Below are positions 23,067 through 33,300 of a stretch of DNA of 64,000 nucleotides, piece by piece. The number at the start of each line of letters is the position of its first letter. Positions within the stretch are counted from its first letter, which is position 1. Below the pieces are notes generated by a model. It did no database searches. It was not told the DNA's origin and saw nothing but the letters and a program-made list of their open reading frames with translations. This stretch comes from Knoxdaviesia capensis (Eukaryota > Ascomycota > Sordariomycetes > Microascales > Gondwanamycetaceae): positions 248,001 through 312,000 of the forward strand of contig LNGK01000009.1 in assembly GCA_001510575.1 (NCBI GenBank). The letters run 5' to 3'. The translations under genes and the position numbers were made by a program.

Positions 23067-25655
23067 CTAGTCCTGGCTGGGGCTGAGATCCATCGTCTTG
23101 TCCCACAAATTCCGCAGCAAGAGCGCCGTGTTGTCGGCATCGGTCGTGCTCTTGGGCCCACCAGCCGCGGCGGCCGCTGCCGCTGCCGGATCGCCGCTCG
23201 CCGTCGCACCGCCGGGGCCAGTGGAGCCAAGAATGCGCGGCCGACTGCGCCCCGCAAAGTCGTCCGGCTGGGCAACCACCGTGCTGGAGTCGTTGGTGGC
23301 GGCAGTCTGCGACGACCCGGCGGACGAGTTCATCGACTGCGCGTGCGGCATGGCGGGCACGCGCTGGATGTGTTTGGGTGCGGCGTCGGAATGCGGAACC
23401 GAGAGCTGGTCGAGGCGCGCCAGTGACCGCGCAATGGGGTTCTGGTACCGCCGGATCACGAGGTACTCCATGCCGGTGCGCTCCAGCAGCTTGGTCACAC
23501 GGGGGTCTCTGCTGCTACCGCCGCGCGCGCCAGGAGCGTGTGCGCTGCCTGCGTCGATGAGTCCGGTCGGTGCCCCGTCTGCTCCGGCGAGGGGAACCAG
23601 GCCCAGGCCGACGGCGTTCCCGCCACGATAGACGGGATGGTTGGCTACTCCGACCAGGGGCGTGGCGCCCATGCCGACACTGACACCAATGGCTGACGAG
23701 TGCGGTTGGGTGACGGAGCTGGCGCGTTGAAGGTCGAGTTTCTGCTGGGTGCGCGACTTGCTAGGTCGCGATGCAAACGGGCCAGTAGAAACGGACGCGG
23801 GTGCATCTTCGTCGTCGGTCAGATTGGCATACACATTCTGGCGGCGGGGGTTACTGCCCCCCCGGATGGTGCTGATGCCGTTCTGCATGTTGCTCGAAGG
23901 TAAAGATCCAGAGCCGGGCATCCGTTGGCGGCGAGGGCTTTCTGACGACGCATTGCTACTAGTAGCTAGGTTACGGTCGGGGCGGTAGAAGGAACCCTCG
24001 CTAGTCAGGGTTGAGGGATTGCCTCCTAGGAACCGGGACGTCGGCTCATCCTGGCGGCTCCGGACTTGGGCCATACTCGACGAGCTCGCGGTAGAGGCGC
24101 CGGGGCCAGAGCCGTTATGAGGATTGGAGAAGGCCGAGTGTTGCAATGGCGTTACGTAGACGGTTTCTGTGGACATTTTGGTGGTGGTGGTAAAGGACGG
24201 CGTGCGGTTGAGGAGGCGGGAGGTAAGATAGGCGTTATGCTCAGTTGTCTCGCGATCGCCCTCAGCTTGCGGTGGTTGCCGTTCGGGAGGGGCGGTGGAA
24301 GCGGGAGGTGGCTGGCTTTGCTGCGGAGAGGTGACTGATGGCTGTTGCGTGGTGGGTTGCACAAGCTTTTCAGGCACCCGAGACTCCAAAGCAGAGACTG
24401 TGACACTTGAGGACAAAGCAGACGGCGGGTGTCGCGAAGATGACAGGAGCGGAAGGACGGAGGAAGGCGGCTTTGGAGAAGATGGGGCAGCGGAGGACGC
24501 GGGAGGCAGATTACGGCGAGGCTTTAGGTCTCGCGACAGATACGGGGAGGTGGAGTTGCTGGCGTCAACCCACTCGTCGTCGTCCTCGTCTTCGCCGGCC
24601 CGTGCGGAAGCCTTGACGTTCTGGGTGTTGTCGTCTTCGCCTTCGGCACCGACGTTGAAGTGAACCTGGCTGCGCGACTTCTGGGGGCGAGGGCCGCCGG
24701 ATGTTTGCGCGCGTCGGGTAAGCTTATCGGAAGATTTGGCACGCTTGGAGGCCAGATCCACCTGCGACCGATTCTTCCGAGTGGACAAGGCAGCCGGCGC
24801 AGACGGTCCGCCGGTGCCTAGACCAAGGGGACCGAGGCCAGCAGCAAGATTGGCGGCGGCGGCGGCAATTTTCGCGTCGGTCAGTTTGGCGTCGCTCAAT
24901 TTCGCGTCCGAGTGGGCACGGCGATGGGTAAGACTGCCAGGCCGGACGGCAGAGGTGGCAAGAACAGTGTCGGTGCTGTGCAGAGACGCTTCGGGGGTTG
25001 CGGTGGTAGAGATGGCAACAGCCGATTTAGACCGACGGGCAGCTGTCAACGGGCCACCAGCAATCGAGGCAGTCGTGTGACCGGTTCCGTTGTTGGTACC
25101 GGTGACAGTCGTCAGATGGCCGAGGCCGTGATGGCGGTGGAGGGCTTTCGCAGACGGAACGCGGTTGAAGACACGCGATGAATTGGCCGACACAGTGTGC
25201 TTGTGAGGGTGGTGCTTGCCACGGGTCGCCGATGGGGGAGGATGGTGTTGCTGCTGCAGGTGATAGGACGATGAAGGGGTGGTTTGATCGGGAGCGCCAC
25301 CGGAGGATTTTCGGCGGCGCGTGCCGTCGGTACTGCTCTTGCTGCTATTTCTACTACTTGCAGCCGAGGTGGTGCGTGAATGCGATCTCGATCGGCCGGG
25401 GCGCGACGGCGTTGTTGCGGTATGGCTGGGCTGAGAAGGGGCGGGCCGGCGCGAGGAGGCAATCACCGGGCCGTCGCTGTCGGTGGAAGTGTTGATGCCG
25501 GAATCGTCGGGATTGGGCGGTTGAATCTGGATGATTTCTTCCGTGTCGGAGGAGGTGTCGGGATGGTGGCTCGGATGATGGCTTTCGAAGTAGTTGTCGA
25601 GATTGTTGGAGGCATCTGGCTGATTCCGCCTCCGCTGGGCGGATGATTGCGACAT
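23067..25655 (-). CDS. Low-complexity protein of unknown function
   Basis: A single open frame of 862 aa that I cannot assign to a family. Codon use is GC-rich like the confirmed genes and the frame is uninterrupted over 2.6 kb, so it is very probably real. Most of it is Ser/Thr/Pro/Gln-rich and likely disordered. Segments that look constrained are an acidic patch EDEDDDEWVDAS near 358 preceded by QKSRSQVHFNVG, the stretch KLLERTGMEYLVIRRYQNP near 712 followed by ARSLARLDQ, and the C-terminus TALLLRNLWDKTMDLSPSQD. A poly-Ala run precedes that end. There is no signal peptide or membrane segment. The regular Ser-Arg spacing suggests a phosphorylated regulatory or scaffold protein, which is inference only. 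It converges on epsin. Confidence 0.85.
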   Translation of the reverse strand: MSQSSAQRRRNQPDASNNLDNYFESHHPSHHPDTSSDTEEIIQIQPPNPDDSGINTSTDSDGPVIASSRRPAPSQPSHTATTPSRPGRSRSHSRTTSAASSRNSSKSSTDGTRRRKSSGGAPDQTTPSSSYHLQQQHHPPPSATRGKHHPHKHTVSANSSRVFNRVPSAKALHRHHGLGHLTTVTGTNNGTGHTTASIAGGPLTAARRSKSAVAISTTATPEASLHSTDTVLATSAVRPGSLTHRRAHSDAKLSDAKLTDAKIAAAAANLAAGLGPLGLGTGGPSAPAALSTRKNRSQVDLASKRAKSSDKLTRRAQTSGGPRPQKSRSQVHFNVGAEGEDDNTQNVKASARAGEDEDDDEWVDASNSTSPYLSRDLKPRRNLPPASSAAPSSPKPPSSVLPLLSSSRHPPSALSSSVTVSALESRVPEKLVQPTTQQPSVTSPQQSQPPPASTAPPERQPPQAEGDRETTEHNAYLTSRLLNRTPSFTTTTKMSTETVYVTPLQHSAFSNPHNGSGPGASTASSSSMAQVRSRQDEPTSRFLGGNPSTLTSEGSFYRPDRNLATSSNASSESPRRQRMPGSGSLPSSNMQNGISTIRGGSNPRRQNVYANLTDDEDAPASVSTGPFASRPSKSRTQQKLDLQRASSVTQPHSSAIGVSVGMGATPLVGVANHPVYRGGNAVGLGLVPLAGADGAPTGLIDAGSAHAPGARGGSSRDPRVTKLLERTGMEYLVIRRYQNPIARSLARLDQLSVPHSDAAPKHIQRVPAMPHAQSMNSSAGSSQTAATNDSSTVVAQPDDFAGRSRPRILGSTGPGGATASGDPAAAAAAAAGGPKSTTDADNTALLLRNLWDKTMDLSPSQD

Positions 25656-28600
25656 TGGGTTTGCGGTTAGAGTAATGGCGTGTGGGAGCAGATTTGATTG
25701 GCCGGAGAGTGATTGGCAGAAACAGATTGGGCCATAAGCTCTTGGTCACAGCTTTTTGGGGTAAAGTTCTTTTGCTGGTGTTCTGTTCTGCCGTCGGTAA
25801 CACGGGAAAAACAAGAGAAGCCAGGCCTCACAAGCAAACACGAATTGGTTTGCAGGAGAAGGAAATCAGCAAGAGGACGAGAAGAAGAAGGAAATTCCAA
25901 ATTCCAAGGGTTGTTGTGGCGCTATCTCATCCTCAAGGCTTGTACTATGTACACTGTAGTATGTCACCACACACGCAATGTTTCGGTCGGTCTCTTTGCC
26001 TCTGGAATGGATAAAATGGCCGGGAATTTTTAGTAGCGTGGTCTCGAGCGGGTCAAAAGAAGGGCAAGGATATGCAGAAAACGTGATTGGCGGTGAGACA
26101 CGAGGAGAAGGGCAAAGGAGGCCCAGAGCCCAATAATTCCAACTGCTAACAACCTAGCTTCAGGCTGTGGGCACGGCTTTTCCAAGTCTGTGGGGGAGGA
26201 GATATCGGGCCTATGGAATCGGCTCGTTTGCTGTGAAGGGCCAGAACAACAGGCAGGTTTGCGGCGGTGAATTTGTGGAGTTTTTCCTGGAGTTCCGTAG
26301 GGCAAACCCGGAGAAGAGGATTGGTGAAGATTTGATGAGAGCGAAAATGTGAAAAGGTAACCGCGAGGAGATCGGCGATCGAAGGCTGAAAGAGGAAACG
26401 GAGGATGCTTCCTGATTTCTTCTTTAGGCTGGCAGATGTGACGTCTGGGTTTGGTCGTCACTTGGCAGCAACTGGCAGCAATGAGAGGAATGGCAAGAGG
26501 ATGAACGAAGCAGTGAATTGGGAAGAGAGAGAGAGTGAGGAAAAGAGAATCAATTGAGAGAGTCGAAGGTCGTCGTATCGTATCCGGTTAAGATGTTCCA
26601 AGAGCCGCGCACAAAAAATGACCCGAAGACAACCGAAACCGGCAAACACGTCGACGCGAGAGACAAACCGGCGCGAGTCGGAGACCAAAAGAAACGAGAC
26701 ACCCAAAAATCAACGGCGATAGGAAAAGTCGGTGGTGGAAATGAAGCAAAGAGAAAGAGAAGTATCGCGAGAAAAGAAGAAGACGAAGAAAAGACTGAAC
26801 TATCTATAAAGAGGGGGAAGATAGTTTTATAGAAAGATTGTGTTGAGTCAGAAATTAGAAGAGCTGCAAACGCCGGAGGGAAGGAGCGTTCGGGGAACGA
26901 GACGCGGACGGAGGCCGAGGAAGGAGCACGTTTGGAAGAAGAAAGAAAAGGAAAGTGCACGCTGGCGGAAGGAACGATGGGGAAGAGCCGCCGTAAGAGG
27001 ACAGGAAAGTCAGGAGCCAGGACGTCGAAGCCGACAATTGGCCGAAGGAGGAAGTCACGATGCAAAGGGCGGAGCGGAGCGGTACGAATAGGAAGGGAGC
27101 AAAGAAAAAAAATTGTGAAGGGGAAAGAAAAAAGACGGACAGAGCGAGGAGGAAGGTACGGTCCGGGGTGGGAGAGAAAACCTGCAATGTGGAAGGCGCG
27201 ATGCTAAGTGGCCGGAGACAGGCAGTCCAGTGGAAGGAACGACCGACAGGTACCAGGCATCAGGGGGGAAAGACCAGGAGCGTGGACGATGTCAGGTGAA
27301 GGGAAGGAGCGGCCGGAAGGCGAAGTTGCCAATTACACACATCAAAAGCTTCGCTACAAGGCTTATACGGTGTATTTGCACACCGAGATTCTCTGGCTTT
27401 GGGGGAACAGTATCACCCGTTTGTGCATTGTGGCATATCTTCGCATTTCCCGGGTTTGCGTTATGGAGGTTCTGTGCCCTCAGGCAAGTTGTTCGTTCTA
27501 TCATCTTCGTTGGGGGGTTTTTGATCCACTAAAAAACTCACCCTCGGTCACGATGGTCCACAGCAACGGCAATCAATCCATTTAGGGATATTGCATCCAA
27601 GCGGTGAGAACCACGGATGTGGTCGTCGACGTGGACACGTGCATGTGATGGGGACATGCAGCGCCAGTATAGGTTACAGTACGAGCACTCTCATGCAGCC
27701 CGGTCTGCCACGGCGCAATTGCGGCCTGGATAGGGCCCAGCCAGCCAGGATTTCGTATCTCGAGTCGTAAGACGTGATCGGGTGCCGGATATACACGGGA
27801 TAGGCTCTGAAGAATGTAGAATATATGTGTCGTCAGCAGCCCAGGCCGATCGAGAACCTCAGTTTTGTCTTATTGCTCTCTGGCCGACCCTGACCCAGAG
27901 AGTGATCAATCACTTTTGGGGGATAGCAGAGTTTGGGGGGTCTGACCGCCGGAATCGGAGTGTCTGGGAAAATAAGCCACAGTCTGAATGAGCCTCAGCG
28001 TCAAACTGGGTGTGAATCATGTCCCCAGAGATCCTATCATTCATTATCACTCCAGCTCAGAACCTGTAGATACGCCCCTATCTTCCACATTGGAGTGTGC
28101 TATCAGTATCCATCCCAATCACGAATCGTTCAAGTCAGCAATCAGGAATCAGCAATCACACACTTACATACTCACATACCGACATCACTCAATTGAGAAT
28201 GGTACGCAGCTCACGAAAGAAGAGAGAAGGCGCAGCCAGATAACCTCACTCTGGCAGACAGATCAGAAACCGGAATGGCATGCGTGTCACGGAGAAGGTC
28301 GCACCTCAAAAAAGTAGACATTTCACCCGCCATAGAAGACCACGAGTAGCGGTCCTTATATGTTGATGATTCAATCTTTAGAATCATCACCTCGAGTTCA
28401 CGAAGCTTAGCTAGGGAAAGGAGAAACCTGAGCTCTACCATACTCTAAGAACGTACCAAGCACAATATAGTGCGCTTGGTGCTCCGAGGAATCTTCCTCT
28501 TCCTATCCATTACCATTTGTTTATAGGCTGTCTTGGTTTTCACACATCCTTAGTTTGATTATAAGACTACTTCCCGTTCGCCATCCTCAAGCTCTTCGAC

Positions 28601-29554
28601 CGCCGTCTGGGGAGTCGCCGCGAGAACTTCCCGTTCAACCAGGATGCAGAAGCTACATGTTATAAATCGATCCGATCTGGAGGAGCGGATGAAGTCATTC
28701 GTGAATGGAAGGAAATTCATAACAATGATGGTCCTAAGATAATAAAACATATATACGGCGACGAAAGTGGCGGCGATGACTCGATGAATAGCTATACGGA
28801 ACGCCAGGATGAAGAGGCGACGATATACTTACTACTCCGATCAACGAGAAATCAAGCACAAAGTCCAGCCCAACAACCAGCTACAATCATTCGAAACCCT
28901 CATCCCCGCCTCTTCGCGCGATTCCCCAACACGCATCCCCAGGCAACACCTCCGGATCCTCCGGCCGACTACTTCCAGATCCCGGGATCTTGATCGAATA
29001 CATTGACGGTTCTTCTTTTGAAGACCTCTATGACGAGAATACATGGGGTGCGCTGGTTCGGCGGATGGATAATAATGATGGGGCTGTTGCCTGTATTATG
29101 TCGATGCGAATCAATCGCTAAACAGAGGATGCGTTTGATCGGGATACTCCAGATTTTCGATACACAAGTTAGGTTCACTCTCAGACAGCATGATACATGA
29201 TATATCCGGCTCACGCTTGACATGTCTCACGCTTTAACATCATACAGTGGGTTTTACTTTTATAGCCATATGTCTATGAAATCATAAGCTCCGTCTTCAA
29301 GTTGCGGGCGTTCTAAACCCTAGGTCTAGGGTTTCACCCACCACAAATTTCTATCCGAGCCCGCAACTGCCGCTTCCAGCACGGCGGCTGTCGGCATTTC
29401 CCCGGCTGAACCTTTCCGCTATTTTTTGCATCAACGTGATCTCGCCTTGCATCGTTATCAATTTGAACTTCCCTCACCTTTGAACACCTCGACAACTTTC
29501 TCCTCTCCTCTCATCACATTTGTTTAACCCGAATTCGACTTCTCAACCCTAGCC
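25656..29554. other. Intergenic region with purine-rich upstream zone
   Basis: Nearly 4 kb lie between two genes transcribed away from each other. From 25,850 to about 27,190 the plus strand is strongly purine-rich, so the minus strand is CT-rich, which suggests the promoter and long 5' leader of the 862-aa protein. The part from 27,200 to 28,550 shows nothing I recognise. A decayed kinase-like fragment is at 28,568-29,121 and is listed separately. The last 250 bp should contain the SPF30 promoter. Confidence 0.5.
28568..29121 (+). pseudogene. Decayed kinase-like gene fragment
   Basis: Two pieces in different frames resemble fungal protein-kinase-like proteins. Frame 2 from 28,568 reads YFPFAILKLFDRRLGSRREN and later NQDAEATCYKSI, like the VAIK-type lysine strand and following helix. 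Frame 1 from 28,981 reads PGILIEYIDGSSFEDLYDEN, like the hinge region, and stops at 29,119-29,121. No ATP-binding glycine loop, catalytic HRD-type or DFG motif is visible, and the frames differ by one base, so it looks broken. An intron joining the frames cannot be excluded. Confidence 0.4.
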
Positions 29555-30621
29555 ATGCCGTCCCAGCTTGACAAACTCCTTCAGGATCGCAAAGAGTATC
29601 ACGAACAGGTAAAGTTCCAACCTCTGTGGACTATTTCCAAACATGTATAGGCCTGAACTAATTCGTCTTGTTTGTCACGCCACACAGCTCGACCTCATCC
29701 AGATCCAGCTCAACGATGACCCCGACAACACAGAGCTGCAGTCCCTCGTGGACGAAGTCAAGGAGATGATTGCGCTCGTCGACGAGTCGATTGCCGAGAT
29801 CCAGCCCACCGTGCCGAAGCCGAAGCCCGCCGCCGCTGCCGCCGCCACCGCTCCCTCCGGCCGGCCCGGAACCCACCGTGCACAGCCCGCGCCGCCCGCG
29901 GCGACCGCCGAAGACGACGACGCGGCGGCCGCTGCCGCTGCCGTGCGCTACAACGTCAACGACACGGTGCAGGCCCGCTGGGTGTCGGGCGACAAGCAGC
30001 TGTACGCGGCGCGCATCGTGTCGATCACCGGCTCGGCGTCCGACCCGATCTACCTGGTCAAGTTCAAAAGCTACGACACCACCGAGACGCTGCGGGCGCG
30101 CGACCTGCGGCCCATCACCGCTGGAGCCCCCGCAGCTTCGGGCAGCGGGACGTTGACGCCGTCCGGCGGTGCCGGTGGTGCGAAACGCAAGGCGGAGGAT
30201 GGTGCTGCGGATGCGGCGCCCGCGGCGCCGACTAACCCCGCCGTTGTGTCTGCGGCAGCTAGCATGTACCCCGACCAGATGGCGCGGCTGGCGGCGGCAG
30301 ATGGCGGGGCCGGCGGCGAGGCGAAGCGCAAGACGAAGAAGATCAAGGCCAATCGCGAGCTGGAGGCTGGCAAAAACAAGTGGCAGGAGTTCAGTGCCAA
30401 GGGGAAGGGCACCAAGTCGGGCAAGAAGGACAGCATGTTCCGCACGCCGGATGGCATCCACGGACGAGGTAAGACTCTTCTCTCCCATTGCTTGTTTGTT
30501 TTTGATGTCGTGCAGTTGCTAACCGCCTTGTCTAGTGGGCTTCACCGGCTCCGGCCAGGCCATGCGCAAAGACCCTACGCGGTCACGACACGTGTACCAG
30601 ACGAACGACGAAGGCGAATGA
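29555..30621 (+). CDS. spf30: Tudor-domain splicing factor SPF30/SMNDC1-like
   Basis: Nuclear pre-mRNA splicing factor of the SMN/SPF30 family, whose Tudor domain binds dimethylarginine on Sm proteins. Exons 29555-29608, 29688-30468 and 30536-30621 give 306 aa. Residues 1-70 form a probable coiled helix (MPSQLDKLLQDRKEYHEQ-LDLIQIQLNDDPDN...). An Ala/Pro linker follows. The Tudor domain is at about 128-175, with aromatic-cage-type residues in YNVNDTVQARWVSGDKQLYA and YLVKFKSYDTTETLRARDLR. The C-terminal part is lysine-rich (KRKTKKIKANRELEAGKNKW), then KKDSMFRTPDGIHGRVGFTG, conserved in SPF30 and spliced across the last intron. It ends HVYQTNDEGE. Length and motif order match SPF30 better than SMN itself. 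Confidence 0.93.
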
Positions 30622-31221
30622 ACGGCCGACCTCGTGCACTTGCAGCGGCAAGTTTGCGCCGCCGTTTTGCATGGCGCGTTTTGTCGATATTTGTCGATTT
30701 CGCCGTGTACGGTCACATCACTTCTTTTGAAAAGGGGCCGAAGAGGGCCAAAGCCGGCGTTTTTAGGATGCATTTTGTCTTTGTTTTTGTTTTTACCTTC
30801 CAAGGCGGTAATCCAACAGAAACCTCTCGCACATTGTGGTAACGGAAGCTAACAATGCAGAAGGAGTTTCTCTTGTCTCATACCTGGAACTATTGTTCTT
30901 CGGGGGAGATTTCTTCCATTTCGCGCTTGGGTTTGGCCGTCTCAGAGTATTCCCCTTTTCGGCGTTTGTTCGCTGTCTTCTCTTCTGTGTCTACAGTTCG
31001 CTAATATCTCGCTACCAGAAGCAGGAGTAACATCCAGGCAAAACTCATCTTTAGATTCTCGGTTACCCTTTTAATGAATGCATGACCTGCAACCCTCGTA
31101 TCTGTATATTGAACACCGTGTGAACTCAATGTCAAGAGTATATTCTTACCATCGTACAGCTAGAACTAAATATCGTACATACCGGTAAAAAAAAATAAAC
31201 ATGAAAGGACAAAACATCTAA
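30622..31221. other. Intergenic region between convergent SPF30 and IND1
   Basis: About 600 bp holding both 3' flanks. No coding potential is recognised. Confidence 0.5.
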
Positions 31222-32444
31222 TCATATATCTAAAACTTTGCGTAAATCCCGAGCAAGCGTCACGAACGGCTCGGACCGCTTACTCTCGGCATCAGCAGCA
31301 ACCGAGGGCCTCCCGGCATCCGCATCTGCAGCCACGGCGGCATCCAGTGGGATTTCCGCCAGCAGCGGGACGTCAGCAGAGGTGCACAGGGCAGCGGTGG
31401 CGGCCGGGTCGCCGAACACGCGGGTCGGCGTGGCGCAGTGGCCGCATATCAGCGAGCCCATGTTCTCGACGAGGCCGAGCACGCGGATGCCGGTGGTGCG
31501 GAACATTGTGATGCCGCGGGCGGCGTCTTTCAGCGCGAGGGAGTGTGGTGTTGTTACCACAATGGCACCTGTCAGGGAGTTAGCTTTTCGAGGCTGCAGA
31601 TGAAAGGGGAATCATAGCTAAGGGCGGAGTGCGAGGGACGGACCGTCAAGTTCAATATGCTGGGTAATGGTCAGCTGTGTATCGCCCGTGCCGGGCGGCA
31701 GATCAAGCACCAGCACGTCGAGCCCGGCCCAGTCAACCTCGTGCAGGAGCTGCTGCACGGCTTTCATGACCATGGGCCCGCGCCACACGACGGCCTGTGC
31801 ATCGGCAACGAGGTACCCCATCGACATGGTCTTGACGCCGTAGTTCGTCATCGGCACGAGTTGGTTGTCTGGGGAAGATATTAGCTGGCTGGGGGGAAAG
31901 AGGGGGACGTCAGGGACCGGAGGACATACGCTCGGAGAGCCGCGGCTCGCCGGATAGATTGAACAGCGTGGGCACGGACGGGCCGAAGATGTCCACGTCG
32001 AGGATTCCGGCGCGCAGGCCCTGGCGCGCAAAGGCGATGGCCAGGTTGGCTGGTAAGTGAGAGTCAGTATGCTTTCGCCCTCACAGAACTGGCCGACAGG
32101 GAATTGTAGCTCCTCCAGCTAGTGAAAGCCCAACGTACCGGCAATCGTGCTCTTCCCTACACCACCTTTCGCCGATGACACCGCTACTACGCGCTGCACG
32201 CCCGGAATGCGCCGGCGCTGGGGTTTGCGCGGCCACGTAGGCGGTGTTCCGGAGCGCGGGAGGCCCTAGAAGTGCATGGTCAATCAGTTAGAGAGCTCGC
32301 TTCGGGGAGTTTTATCCGGTCGGAAAATAGAACGAGACGTACAAGTGGGTTCTCGTGGTACAGCACACTGCCCAGCGTCGACAGCGCGCGACGGAGCCCC
32401 GGGACCCGGGACGACCCGGCCCATACCGGCGCGGGAGGAATCAT
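31222..32444 (-). CDS. IND1: Mitochondrial Fe-S P-loop NTPase IND1/NUBPL-like
   Basis: Assembly factor that helps deliver iron-sulfur clusters to respiratory complex I in the mitochondrial matrix. Exons on the minus strand: 32444-32343, 32265-32139, 32049-31930, 31868-31644 and 31568-31222, giving 306 aa with consistent phases. Residues 1-34 are Arg/Ser-rich without acidic residues until near the end, as in a mitochondrial presequence. The Mrp/NBP35 core follows: VVAVSSAKGGVGKSTIAANL (deviant Walker A), GILDVDIFGPSVPTL, MSMGYLV, VVWRGPMVMKAVQQLL, VLDLPPGTGDTQLT, and a cluster-binding CxxC in SLICGHCATPT. The presequence and single CxxC favour IND1 over cytosolic Nbp35/Cfd1. It lies in the same window as a complex I subunit gene but is not linked to it. 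Confidence 0.93.
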
Positions 32445-33300
32445 TGGCTGTTCGTCAAGTTTTACCGGCCGAAAGTCTATATGTTAAGCCGTTGAAAAGC
32501 CAGTGAAGATTGGTTCGGATCGATTCAAATGGAGTCGCGATATGATGATGCTCGGTAAGATAGAAATAGGAAGTGAGGTTGAAATTTAGGTCGTTAGAAG
32601 TCGCTTAACGCGCGGCTGTTGGTAGGCGCAGCGAACAAAAAACGGAAGGTGCAGGCGGTAACGCCTTCTAGAAGCCACTAAACGCAGGCCTCTATATATA
32701 ACGTTTCTAGGGGCTCTATAACAGGGCACTTCCACAGAGAACAAGATCTACGGTCTTCGTATAAACGCCGCTCACATCGCAGTCACGACAGCCTCATGCA
32801 GGATCATAATCAAGCTATATATAAATATTACTTCCATATTGATTATATCTATCTAAGTCCATAAGTTCCTCCATCTTCTCGGCTCCGCAGAATCCCAAAA
32901 AGGTTGCATATAGAACAAGAATATTCCATCCCCACGACAACTCACAAGTCGCATCACCAAGTTCAGCCTCTCTCACACGCAAACCACGAACATGAACACA
33001 CTGAACTCAAGACCTCAGAAGAAAAGGGGGGAAAAACGCGAACTCCAATTAGCTTTCCGCCGTGCAACAAGAGGAATAAAGAAAAGAAAAACGAATAAAA
33101 AGAGGCACACTCCCGTCTATTTTACATTCTCGCAAACCCCCCCGTCTCTTCCTCAAAAAGCTGTAATAGTGAATCTATCTTCTTCTCCTTTTTGAACTGT
33201 TCATCTTGTAGTCCTCCTCGTAAAAAAAAGCACACCTCAGAAAGCAACTGCAAGTAAAAAGAACCTTGAAGGTGTAGGTAGAAACGGAAAACAAAGTGAA
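32445..33300. other. Intergenic region upstream of IND1
   Basis: Contains the IND1 promoter side and the 3' flank of the NUP98-NUP96 gene. It is AT-rich in parts, with no recognisable gene. Confidence 0.5.
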
